From a bacterium (GTDB lineage Bacteria > Zixibacteria > MSB-5A5 > GN15 > FEB-12), in NCBI GenBank assembly GCA_030612965.1, contig JAUWMW010000059.1, forward strand, positions 1 to 10,568: a stretch of DNA of 10,568 nt. The letters run 5' to 3'. The notes under the pieces were generated by a model. The model made no database searches. It was not told where the DNA came from and saw only the letters and a list, made by a program, of their open reading frames with translations. The position numbers were made by a program, and so were the translations under genes. Below are positions 1-5,278 of the stretch, piece after piece; positions within the stretch are counted from its first letter, which is position 1; every line of letters starts with the position of its first letter.

Positions 1-133
1 GATATTTGCCTGGATAGAAGTATTCTACAACCGAATTCGTCGTCATTCTACTCTGGGATACATGAGTCCAGTTGATTTTGAAGTAAAGAACAGTTATGCT
101 TAATAAACTGTCCACTAAAACGGGGGAAGATCA
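1..133 (+). mobile_element. Right end of an IS3-family insertion sequence (5' part outside window)
   Basis: The window begins inside an insertion sequence. The transposase C-terminus ends at 103. It is followed by a short A/T stretch and then a likely terminal inverted repeat at about 109-133, which begins TGTCCACTAAAAC and ends GGAAGATCA. Ending in CA, a few bases after the transposase stop, is the usual layout of an IS3-family right end. The exact boundary is inferred because the left end is not in the window. If the boundary is at 133, the 3-bp target duplication would be GTT (134-136). Confidence 0.75.
2..103 (+). CDS. IS3-family transposase (OrfB), C-terminal 33 residues only
   Basis: The visible frame encodes 33 residues and stops with TAA at 101-103. 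It contains EVFYNRIRRHSTLGY followed by MSPVDFE. This is the conserved C-terminal signature of IS3-family DDE transposases (YN..R.HS.LGY.SP..FE), just downstream of the catalytic Glu, which lies outside the window. The enzyme would catalyse copy-out/paste-in transposition of its own element. Nothing visible shows whether the full gene is intact, and the catalytic triad cannot be checked. The family assignment is firm because of this signature; the subgroup is not determined. Confidence 0.85.
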   Translation: MFAWIEVFYNRIRRHSTLGYMSPVDFEVKNSYA

Positions 134-155
134 GTTCCTCGTGAACCTGACAGGT
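134..155. repeat. Palindromic repeat interrupted by the IS end
   Basis: Immediately right of the IS end, GTTC (134-137), CTCGT (138-142) and GAAC (143-146) form a small hairpin. It is followed by CTGAC and then CAGGT; ACCTG-A-CAGGT at 145-155 is itself palindromic. The intact element was probably GTCAGGTTC-CTCGT-GAACCTGAC, with its left arm now on the other side of the IS. This reconstruction is inference. Confidence 0.4.
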
Positions 156-181
156 AAGCCCGCTTTTTGCGCTTCGCGCGT

Positions 182-204
182 GGCAGCATCACAGGGATGC
201 TGCC
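182..204. repeat. Perfect 9-bp hairpin (GGCAGCATC / GATGCTGCC)
   Basis: GGCAGCATC at 182-190 and GATGCTGCC at 196-204 are perfectly complementary around the 5-nt loop ACAGG. No T-tract follows, so it is not a convincing intrinsic terminator. It is flanked by CCCTACAA (203-210), a sequence that also closes the repeat at 5187-5256, so both may belong to one dispersed repeat family. A smaller stem, GCGC-TTC-GCGC, lies just upstream at 169-179. Confidence 0.55.
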
Positions 205-229
205 CTACAAAACTTGACGGAGGAGATCG

Positions 230-322
230 GTGACCGGCGTATCACCCAACCCGCGCATAGCGGCGGGCCTTGTGTCCGCCGAATCAGAGGCCGGAGATAA
301 GCCCCGGCCCTGCGCGATGTGA
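230..322 (+). CDS. Possible 30-codon upstream ORF coupled to the ATPase gene
   Basis: A GTG at 230 lies 4 nt after a very good ribosome-binding site, GGAGGAG (219-225). The frame runs 30 codons to TGA at 320-322, and the ATPase ATG follows 4 nt later at 327. The ATPase start itself has only a poor ribosome-binding site, so translational coupling or re-initiation from this ORF would explain how it is translated. The peptide (beginning VTGVSPNPRIAAG in literal codons) matches no family I recognise and has no membrane segment. It could instead be a chance frame, or the remains of a gene disrupted by the neighbouring IS. Confidence 0.3.
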   Translation: MTGVSPNPRIAAGLVSAESEAGDKPRPCAM

Positions 323-326
323 GCGA

Positions 327-1829
327 ATGAGTACTATGATTGAGCTAACGAACGTAACATACCGCTATCGGCAGCAGGACCAGCCGGCCCTCAGTCATCT
401 CAGTCTGTCGATCAAAGCCGGTGAGGCCGTTTGTGTCATGGGGGCCAATGGTTCCGGCAAATCGACTTTCGCGCTACTGTTGGCCGGTCTGGTTGAGGCG
501 CAGGGGGGACGACTGGACATCAAGGTCGACAACGAGTCGCCGCTGCCGGTCGGCATCCTGTTTCAAAATCCGGACAACCAGATGGTGGCCGTCACGGTGG
601 AAAAGGAAGTGGCCTTCGCGCTGGAGAATCTGGGTACGCCGCCGGATGAGATGGAGCGACGAATAGCTGAAACCCTGGAACGCTTTCGCATTTCGCATCT
701 GCGCCGACGGCTGACCAGCGAATTGTCAGGTGGCGAAAAGCAACGTGTGGCGCTGGCCTCGGTGATGGTGATGCAGCCACCGATTCTGGTGCTGGATGAG
801 CCGGACTCCTTCCTTGATGAGGCTGGGAAAGCTATCCTGACCGACGAACTGGCCCGTATCAAAGCGTCTGCGTCGGTGTTAACGGAAATCCGTATCACTC
901 AGTACCCGCACGTGGCGCGGTCGTACGAACGGCTGATTCTGCTTGACCAGGGAGCAGTGGCAGCCGACGGTCGTCCGGCTGACATCTTTGCCGACACTGA
1001 TCTCTGTCTCCGCACCGGCCTCCGTTACAGGCCGGCTGTCGCGCCAGAGTCACCGTTGGGCATACCTGATCTTTCGGCGGTTGATGGATCGCCCGTGCAA
1101 ATAGTGACACGGCAGCTTGGGTTCACCTACGGCAATGGGCGGGAAATCCTGCGAGAACTCAGCCTGGTACTCGGGGGCGGGCAGACGCTCGGTGTGGTGG
1201 GGCCGTCCGGTTCCGGCAAGAGTACGCTTGGATTGTTGTTGTGCCGTCTTTTGACGCCGACGACAGGGGAGGTCGAACTGCTTGGGGCTGACGGCCAATC
1301 GCTCCCGCCGGAAAACGCACGCGGTCGCGTTTCCGGACTGTTTCAACAGCCGGAGCGACAGTTCTTTCTGCCCACCTGCGCCGAGGAAATTGCGTTCGGT
1401 CCCGGCAATCTCGGCCGCAAGCTGACCTCCGGCGAGATTGCGGCGATGTTCAACCTGATTGGTCTGGACAGTGATCGTTTTGGCGGGCGCGATCCGTTCA
1501 CCCTCTCGGGCGGCGAAAAGCGACGCCTGGCTTTCGCGGCGGTGCTTTCGATGAGACCGCGTTTTGTTGTATTCGACGAACCGACCTGCGGCTTGGATCA
1601 GGACGGCGTGGGGCGATTTATCCGGTTGTGCCGGTGGCTCAAGCAGCAGCGCGCAGGTGTCGTGATTATTACCCATGATGGTGACATCATTCACGCATTG
1701 GCCGATCGCGTGCTCATGCTATCCGGCGACGGCGGTCACCAACTTGTCGATAAAGAATGGCTTTTTGAGAATCCGCGGCTGGCCTCAATCGTATCGTCGC
1801 TCAGTACTGACAATTCCGAGTCTGCTTAG
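327..1829 (+). CDS. Fused two-domain ECF/CbiO-type ABC transporter ATPase
   Basis: A single 500-residue chain with two ABC ATPase domains would energise uptake of a vitamin or metal through an energy-coupling-factor transporter at the inner face of the membrane. Domain 1 has Walker A GANGSGKST (about 39-47), Q-loop FQNPDNQ (79-85), signature LSGGEKQR (133-140) and Walker B VLDEP (155-159). Domain 2 has Walker A GPSGSGKST (292-300), Q-loop FQQPERQ (339-345), signature LSGGEKRR (393-400), Walker B VFDEP (415-419) and H-loop THD (449-451). The Q-loop regions followed by a VAFALENLG-like stretch are typical of EcfA/CbiO. In domain 1 the H-loop His is replaced by Gln (ITQYP, Gln192). The start at 327 was chosen because homologues begin near MIELTNV; ATG 336 is equally possible, and a TTG at 270 gives a non-conserved extension. 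No EcfT or S component is adjacent, so the substrate cannot be named. Confidence 0.88.
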   Translation: MSTMIELTNVTYRYRQQDQPALSHLSLSIKAGEAVCVMGANGSGKSTFALLLAGLVEAQGGRLDIKVDNESPLPVGILFQNPDNQMVAVTVEKEVAFALENLGTPPDEMERRIAETLERFRISHLRRRLTSELSGGEKQRVALASVMVMQPPILVLDEPDSFLDEAGKAILTDELARIKASASVLTEIRITQYPHVARSYERLILLDQGAVAADGRPADIFADTDLCLRTGLRYRPAVAPESPLGIPDLSAVDGSPVQIVTRQLGFTYGNGREILRELSLVLGGGQTLGVVGPSGSGKSTLGLLLCRLLTPTTGEVELLGADGQSLPPENARGRVSGLFQQPERQFFLPTCAEEIAFGPGNLGRKLTSGEIAAMFNLIGLDSDRFGGRDPFTLSGGEKRRLAFAAVLSMRPRFVVFDEPTCGLDQDGVGRFIRLCRWLKQQRAGVVIITHDGDIIHALADRVLMLSGDGGHQLVDKEWLFENPRLASIVSSLSTDNSESA

Positions 1830-1971
1830 GAGGCTGCCGAAAAGTGATATTTCGGTCATTGCGAGCGAAGCGCGGCAATCTCCAATTGTTATGGGGCAGC
1901 CACTTAGAGATTGCCGCGGTCGCCTGCGGCAACCTCGCAATGACGATTGCAGCGTTTTTCAACAATCTCTT
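1828..1971. repeat. REP/MITE-like long inverted repeat
   Basis: This is a nested palindrome. The outer arms at 1828-1844 and 1955-1971 match at 11 of 17 positions, and all six differences are transitions. GTCATTGCGAG (1855-1865) pairs perfectly with CTCGCAATGAC (1934-1944), and CGCGGCAATCTC (1871-1882) pairs perfectly with GAGATTGCCGCG (1907-1918). The motif 'GTCATTGCGAGCGAAGC...GCAATCTC' is a widely dispersed intergenic repeat in several bacterial groups. The element overlaps the last bases of the ATPase stop codon and encodes no protein. It could fold as a long hairpin in RNA. Confidence 0.8.
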
Positions 1972-1983
1972 AGAGGTTTTTTT
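1955..1983 (+). terminator. Possible terminator: closing arm of the repeat plus T7 tract
   Basis: The right outer arm of the long inverted repeat is followed by a small CTC-TTA-GAG hairpin (1967-1975) and seven consecutive T residues (1977-1983). Paired with the left arm, this could stop transcription leaving the ATPase gene before the pyr promoter. The local hairpin alone is weak, so this call is tentative. Confidence 0.35.
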
Positions 1984-1994
1984 CTTCGGCTTGC

Positions 1995-2022
1995 TTGACT
2001 GCGGCTGAAAACCTGTTATCAT
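1995..2022 (+). promoter_or_regulatory. Extended -10 sigma70-type promoter for the pyr operon
   Basis: TTGACT (-35, 1995-2000) and TATCAT (-10, 2017-2022) are separated by 16 nt. A TG at 2014-2015, one base before the -10, makes it an extended -10 promoter. Transcription should start near 2029, giving a leader of about 190 nt before pyrR. It lies just downstream of the repeat and T-tract, as expected for an independent transcription unit. Confidence 0.7.
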
Positions 2023-2039
2023 TTATCCATAAATCATTC

Positions 2040-2074
2040 GGGAGATCATCCGACGTCGTGCTCCGGTTGATCCC
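2040..2074 (+). other. Imperfect hairpin early in the pyr leader RNA
   Basis: GGGA (2040-2043) can pair with TCCC (2071-2074). After a GA bulge, TCA (2046-2048) pairs with TGA (2068-2070), and CCG (2050-2052) pairs with CGG (2064-2066). It sits between the predicted transcription start and the PyrR-type loop. No role is evident; it may be an upstream folding domain of the leader. Confidence 0.3.
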
Positions 2075-2089
2075 GGCATATCGTTGGAA

Positions 2090-2127
2090 GTCCCTTTTAA
2101 GGTGATCCGGTGAGGTCACTAAAGGAC
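2090..2127 (+). promoter_or_regulatory. PyrR-binding RNA loop in the pyrR leader
   Basis: The upper stem is GTGATC (2102-2107) paired with GGTCAC (2114-2119), with a U-G wobble at 2106/2115. It closes the hexaloop CGGTGA (2108-2113), which fits the known PyrR loop consensus CNGNGA. The wider consensus ARUCCNGNGAGGYU matches at 12 of 14 positions, and the two deviations form a compensating G-C pair in place of A-U. A purine-containing internal bulge (2098-2101) separates this from a lower stem of CCTTT-type bases (2090-2097) with AAAGGAC (2121-2127). UMP-bound PyrR binds such loops to lower pyr expression. It sits between a promoter and a pyrR gene, which strongly supports autoregulation. In vivo function is inferred. 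Confidence 0.8.
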
Positions 2128-2135
2128 GAAAGCAA

Positions 2136-2237
2136 TTGTTGATAGCAACCTTCACAAGCCTCATTAAACGCATCCGAGTTTTGAATTCATATTCCCTTTT
2201 TCTCGATACAGGAGGTATCCTTGCCTGCCAAGAATGA
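2136..2237 (+). CDS. Possible 33-codon leader ORF overlapping the pyrR start
   Basis: Tandem TTG codons at 2136 and 2139 follow AAAGGA (2121-2126) at 9 nt spacing. The frame runs 33 codons to TGA at 2235-2237, overlapping the pyrR start by 17 nt. The AAAGGA is the 3' strand of the PyrR-loop lower stem, so PyrR binding would hide this ribosome site. Translation of the ORF would carry ribosomes through to pyrR. Codon choice is A/T-rich at third positions, unlike the neighbouring genes, so it is unlikely to encode a conserved protein. It may be a leader peptide or a chance frame. Confidence 0.3.
   Translation: MLIATFTSLIKRIRVLNSYSLFLDTGGILACQE
2205..2219 (+). promoter_or_regulatory. pyrR: pyrR ribosome-binding site within a small hairpin
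   Basis: The Shine-Dalgarno GGAGG (2211-2215) lies 5 nt before the TTG start and decides that start. GATAC (2205-2209) and GTATC (2215-2219) are complementary, so most of the site lies in the loop AGGAG. The stem is only 5 bp, and its effect on translation is speculative. Confidence 0.5.
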
Positions 2238-2826
2238 CGTCGTAATGGACGCCAAAAAGGTCAGCCGGGCTCTCACCAGAATCGCGCATGAGATTCTGGA
2301 GCATAACTCCGGAGCTGAGAGTATCGTACTGATAGGCATCCTGACCCGCGGCGCCCCGCTGGCGCGCCGTATTGCAGCCATCATCCACGACCTGGAAGGC
2401 GTGGAAGTACCGGTGGGACTGATGGACATCAGTCTGTACCGCGACGATGTTCACTCCAAACTCGACCAGCCGATTGTCCAGCGCACCGACATTCTTTTTG
2501 AGATCGTCGATCGCAATGTAATCATAGTCGACGATGTGCTGTTCACCGGACGCACGGTGCGCTCGGCGCTGGACCAGATCGTGGATTTCGGACGACCTCG
2601 CACCATACAACTGGCGGTCCTGGTCGACCGCGGTCACCGGGAGTTGCCGATCAGGGCCGACTACGTAGGGGCCAATATTCCCACGGCCAAGTCGGACCGG
2701 GTGGTGGTTCAGCTTGATGAGAAAGACGGCGCCGATCAAGTGTTCGTCGAACGCGACGACAAGCAAACCGCCAACGGTAAGGCTGCGGCGAAGGGCGCAA
2801 CTCGAAAAGTGGGGGGGAAGAAATGA
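2221..2826 (+). CDS. pyrR: PyrR, pyrimidine operon RNA-binding regulator / uracil phosphoribosyltransferase
   Basis: PyrR is a cytosolic type-I phosphoribosyltransferase fold protein. It binds pyr mRNA when UMP or UTP is abundant and often retains uracil phosphoribosyltransferase activity. The PRPP-binding loop IIVDDVLFTGRTV lies at 101-113. The family segments ALTRIAHEI (17-25), GILTRGAPLARR (39-50), LVDRGHRELPIRADYVG (134-150) and NIPT (152-155) are all present. The protein is 201 residues, about 20 longer than typical PyrR, because of a Lys/Ala/Gly-rich tail after residue 180. The TTG start at 2221 is supported by GGAGG and by alignment of the N-terminus; ATG 2245 would clip the first strand. 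Its stop overlaps the pyrB ATG by 4 nt (ATGA). The leader RNA loop upstream is its expected target, so it should control its own operon. Confidence 0.95.
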   Translation: MPAKNDVVMDAKKVSRALTRIAHEILEHNSGAESIVLIGILTRGAPLARRIAAIIHDLEGVEVPVGLMDISLYRDDVHSKLDQPIVQRTDILFEIVDRNVIIVDDVLFTGRTVRSALDQIVDFGRPRTIQLAVLVDRGHRELPIRADYVGANIPTAKSDRVVVQLDEKDGADQVFVERDDKQTANGKAAAKGATRKVGGKK

Positions 2827-3761
2827 GCCGGCTTAGCACACGTCACTTGCTGGGTCTTGAGGGCGCTCCACGCCAGGACATTGAGTCGATCCTCGACACC
2901 GCCGTGACATTTCGCGAAGTGATCGAACGACGTATCAAGAAAGTCCCCACGCTGCGTGGCATAACCGTTCTGAATCTGTTCTATGAACCATCGACACGAA
3001 CCCGCATCTCTTTTGAACTGGCCGAGAAACGGCTGTCGGCGGACACCGTGAATTTCAGTGCCTCGACATCGTCGGTAAAGAAAGGTGAGTCACTGCGCGA
3101 CACGGTTCAGAACATTGAGGCGATGAAAATCGACATGACGGTGGTGCGGCACGGTTCTTCGGGGGCGCCGTACTTCCTGACTCAGTGCATGGATACCAAC
3201 ATAATCAATGCCGGTGATGGCTGTCATGAGCACCCCACTCAGGCGCTGTTGGACATGTTTACGATTCGCCGGAAGTACGGCAAACTCGACGGTTTGCGGG
3301 TGGTGCTGATCGGCGACGTCAAACATTCGCGGGTGATCCGCTCTAACATCTGGGGTTTGAAAACTATGGGCGCGTCGGTAGCCCTGTGTGGACCTTCGAC
3401 GCTGCTGCCGTACGAAGTGGAACAGTTCGGGTGTGATGTCTTCACCAACCTGGATGAAGCGCTGGACGGCGCCGATGTGGTCAATGTTATGCGCATTCAG
3501 GCCGAGCGACAGCAGGCCGGATTGTTTCCATCGCGACGGGAGTTCTCGGCGCTCTTCGGCGTCAACCGCGAACGGCTCAAGCGGCTTAACAAGAATTACA
3601 CGATCATGCACCCCGGACCGATCAACCGAGGCGTCGAACTGGCCAGTGACGTGGCCGACGGCAAAAGTTCGGTGATTCTCGACCAGGTCACCAACGGACA
3701 GGCGGTGCGGATGGCCGTACTGTACCTCTTGTCCGATCGTGAAGAGAGGGAGACGGAATAA
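2823..3761 (+). CDS. pyrB: Aspartate carbamoyltransferase catalytic subunit
   Basis: This enzyme condenses carbamoyl phosphate with L-aspartate to give N-carbamoyl-L-aspartate, the committed step of pyrimidine synthesis, in the cytosol. The carbamoyl-phosphate motif STRTR is at 57-61 within FYEPSTRTRISFE. The mobile loop SSVKKGES (83-90) supplies a Ser and Lys from the adjacent subunit. HPTQ is at 137-140, MRIQAERQ at 223-230 and the aspartate-domain loop MHPGPINRG at 262-270. The 312-residue length is normal for the trimeric catalytic chain. No regulatory pyrI follows, which fits the Bacillus/Aquifex-type enzymes and control by PyrR instead. The ATG overlaps the pyrR stop and is preceded by a G-rich site. 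The TAA stop overlaps the pyrC start (TAATG), implying translational coupling. Confidence 0.97.
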   Translation: MSRLSTRHLLGLEGAPRQDIESILDTAVTFREVIERRIKKVPTLRGITVLNLFYEPSTRTRISFELAEKRLSADTVNFSASTSSVKKGESLRDTVQNIEAMKIDMTVVRHGSSGAPYFLTQCMDTNIINAGDGCHEHPTQALLDMFTIRRKYGKLDGLRVVLIGDVKHSRVIRSNIWGLKTMGASVALCGPSTLLPYEVEQFGCDVFTNLDEALDGADVVNVMRIQAERQQAGLFPSRREFSALFGVNRERLKRLNKNYTIMHPGPINRGVELASDVADGKSSVILDQVTNGQAVRMAVLYLLSDREERETE

Positions 3762-5071
3762 TGGCGAGCAAGAAATACGATCTGGTTATAACGGGTGGGC
3801 GAGTCATCGATCCGGCCCTGGGATTCGGGCGTGAAGCCGACGTCTTCATAAAAAACGGCGAAGTGTCAAGGATTGCCGCAGCCGGCAAGTCGACCGCTTT
3901 GATGAAGAGTTTCGACGACGATCAAATCGTCGATGCCGCCGGCAAGCTGGTGGTGCCCGGTCTGATAGATATGCACGTCCACCTTCGTGAGCCGGGGCGG
4001 GAGGATGAGGAAACGGTTATTAGCGGTTGTCACGCGGCGGCGGCGGGTGGGTTTACGTCGATCTGCTGCATGCCCAATACGTCACCGGTAATGGATAACC
4101 AGGAGACGGTCAAGTTCGTGCAGGACCGCGCCCAGACCGCCGACGCAAGAGTCTACGTTATTGCCGCCGCCACCAAGTTGATCGAAGGCAAGGAACTCTC
4201 TGAGATTGGCGACTTGGTCAAGGTCGGCGCGGTGGCGATCACCGACGACGGCCACTATGTACAGAACCCGGAGTTGATGCGTCGGGCGCTTGAATACGCC
4301 CGCATGTTCGACATACCGGTGATGCAGCACGCCGAGGATCAGTACTTGTGCAACGACGCTATCATGAATGAATCGTACCAGTCGGCCCGACTGGGCATGA
4401 AAGGAGCGCCGCCGGTTGCTGAGGAGATAGCGGTGCTGCGCGATATCGCCCTTTGCCGCGTGGCCAATAGTCGGCTGCACATACTGCACGTTACCACGAA
4501 AGGGGCGGTTGACGCTATCCGGCAGGCCAAGCGTCAGGGAATCAATGTCACCTGCGAAGCGACACCGCATCACCTGGTGCTGACCGACGATGAAATCGGC
4601 AAGGAGTTCAACACCAGCCTGCGCGTCAATCCGCCGCTGCGTTCCCGTCGGGATCGGGAGGCGGTTATCGAAGGCCTTGTTGACGGCACGATCGACTGCA
4701 TCGCCTCCGACCATGCTCCCCACTCGATGGAGGAAAAAGATTGCGAGTTCGACCAGGCGCCGCCCGGGATGATCGGTCTTGAGACGACGCTCGGTTTGAT
4801 CAAGACGTTTATTATCGACAAGGGATACCTGAGTTGGGCCGATGTTATCCGCAAGATGACGATCAACCCGGCGCGAATCCTGAACCTGCCGGGCGGTACG
4901 CTGCAGGAAGGATCGACAGCCGACATTACGATCATTGATCCCGACAAAAAGTGGACGGTGAAAACAAAGGACTTCTGTTCGTTGTCGAAGAACTCGCCGT
5001 TTATCGGCTGGAAGCTGTCAGGTCGCGTGTACAAGACGCTGTTGGGGGGGAGGATTGTATTCGAACGGTAG
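3761..5071 (+). CDS. pyrC: Dihydroorotase, class I
   Basis: Dihydroorotase is a zinc amidohydrolase that cyclises N-carbamoyl-L-aspartate to L-dihydroorotate. At 436 residues it matches the class I enzymes of Bacillus and Aquifex, not the shorter E. coli type. Metal and substrate residues are in place: His72 and His74 in DMHVHLREPG, Asp162 or Asp163 in ITDDG, His190 in MQHAED, His243 in LHVTT, and Asp317 in ASDHAPH. ATPHH (267-271) and NPPLR (290-294) are also conserved. The gene overlaps pyrB by one base, so AspTC and dihydroorotase are made together. In Aquifex these two enzymes form a joint complex, which is possible but unproven here. No other pyr genes follow; the operon appears to end here, and two hairpin elements lie downstream. 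Confidence 0.97.
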   Translation: MASKKYDLVITGGRVIDPALGFGREADVFIKNGEVSRIAAAGKSTALMKSFDDDQIVDAAGKLVVPGLIDMHVHLREPGREDEETVISGCHAAAAGGFTSICCMPNTSPVMDNQETVKFVQDRAQTADARVYVIAAATKLIEGKELSEIGDLVKVGAVAITDDGHYVQNPELMRRALEYARMFDIPVMQHAEDQYLCNDAIMNESYQSARLGMKGAPPVAEEIAVLRDIALCRVANSRLHILHVTTKGAVDAIRQAKRQGINVTCEATPHHLVLTDDEIGKEFNTSLRVNPPLRSRRDREAVIEGLVDGTIDCIASDHAPHSMEEKDCEFDQAPPGMIGLETTLGLIKTFIIDKGYLSWADVIRKMTINPARILNLPGGTLQEGSTADITIIDPDKKWTVKTKDFCSLSKNSPFIGWKLSGRVYKTLLGGRIVFER

Positions 5072-5137
5072 CAGGCCGGATGCTTAGGTCAGTTTCTCGT
5101 AGGTCAAAACCGCCGCCGTTTCGAGAGTGGCAAAGAA

Positions 5138-5155
5138 CCCACAGCAAGCTGTGGG
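5138..5155. repeat. Perfect 8-bp hairpin downstream of pyrC
   Basis: CCCACAGC (5138-5145) and GCTGTGGG (5148-5155) are perfectly complementary around AA, giving in practice a 7-bp stem with a CAAG loop. No T-tract follows, so a classical intrinsic terminator is not supported. It may still protect or attenuate the pyrC transcript 3' end. Confidence 0.5.
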
Positions 5156-5186
5156 GCGCCCGACAGGTTTGTCCGCAGTAATAGTC

Positions 5187-5256
5187 TCTTGTAGGGTAGA
5201 TCTGTCCGCAGACCTGCCAACAAAGGCGGGTCCGAAGACGGACCCACCCTACAAGA
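5187..5256. repeat. Multi-armed palindromic element before the sugar operon
   Basis: Outer arms TCTTGTAGGGT (5187-5197) and ACCCTACAAGA (5246-5256) are perfectly complementary over 11 bp. Inside are two hairpins. GGGTCCG-AAGA-CGGACCC (5228-5245) is a perfect 7-bp stem. An imperfect stem is formed by AGATCTG (5198-5204) and CAGACCT (5209-5215) around TCCG. The result is a cloverleaf-like fold with no coding capacity. GTCCGCAG recurs at 5171-5178 just outside. The outer end resembles the flank of the hairpin at 182-210, suggesting one dispersed repeat family. Confidence 0.75.
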
Positions 5257-5278
5257 CAGGGAATCGTAAAGGAAGCAC

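Noticed and set aside
214..245. TTGACG (214-219) as a -35 box for the ATPase gene.
   Set aside because: The nearest -10-like sequence (TATCAC, 240-245) is 20 nt away, too long a spacer, and it matches poorly.
1050..1694. Long open frame on the minus strand inside the ATPase gene.
   Set aside because: It lies antisense to two well-supported ABC domains and shows no recognisable motif; it is a by-product of GC-rich codon use.
2058..2105. A 15-codon GTG-initiated frame in the pyr leader that ends inside the PyrR loop.
   Set aside because: The only purine-rich site (GGGAG, 2040-2044) is 13 nt away, too far for a usual start. The frame is short enough to occur by chance.
2183..2201. GAAT-TCAT-ATTC hairpin followed by T residues as a pyr attenuator terminator.
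   Set aside because: The stem is 4 bp of mostly A-T pairs and the T-run does not directly follow it, so it is too weak to call an intrinsic terminator.
4082..4723. Long open frame on the minus strand inside pyrC.
   Set aside because: It is antisense to conserved dihydroorotase sequence, with no family motif or ribosome-binding site.
5138..5256. Tandem hairpins considered as a CRISPR array or tRNA-like gene.
   Set aside because: The repeats are not direct repeats with spacers, and there is no T-loop, anticodon arm or acceptor pattern of a tRNA.
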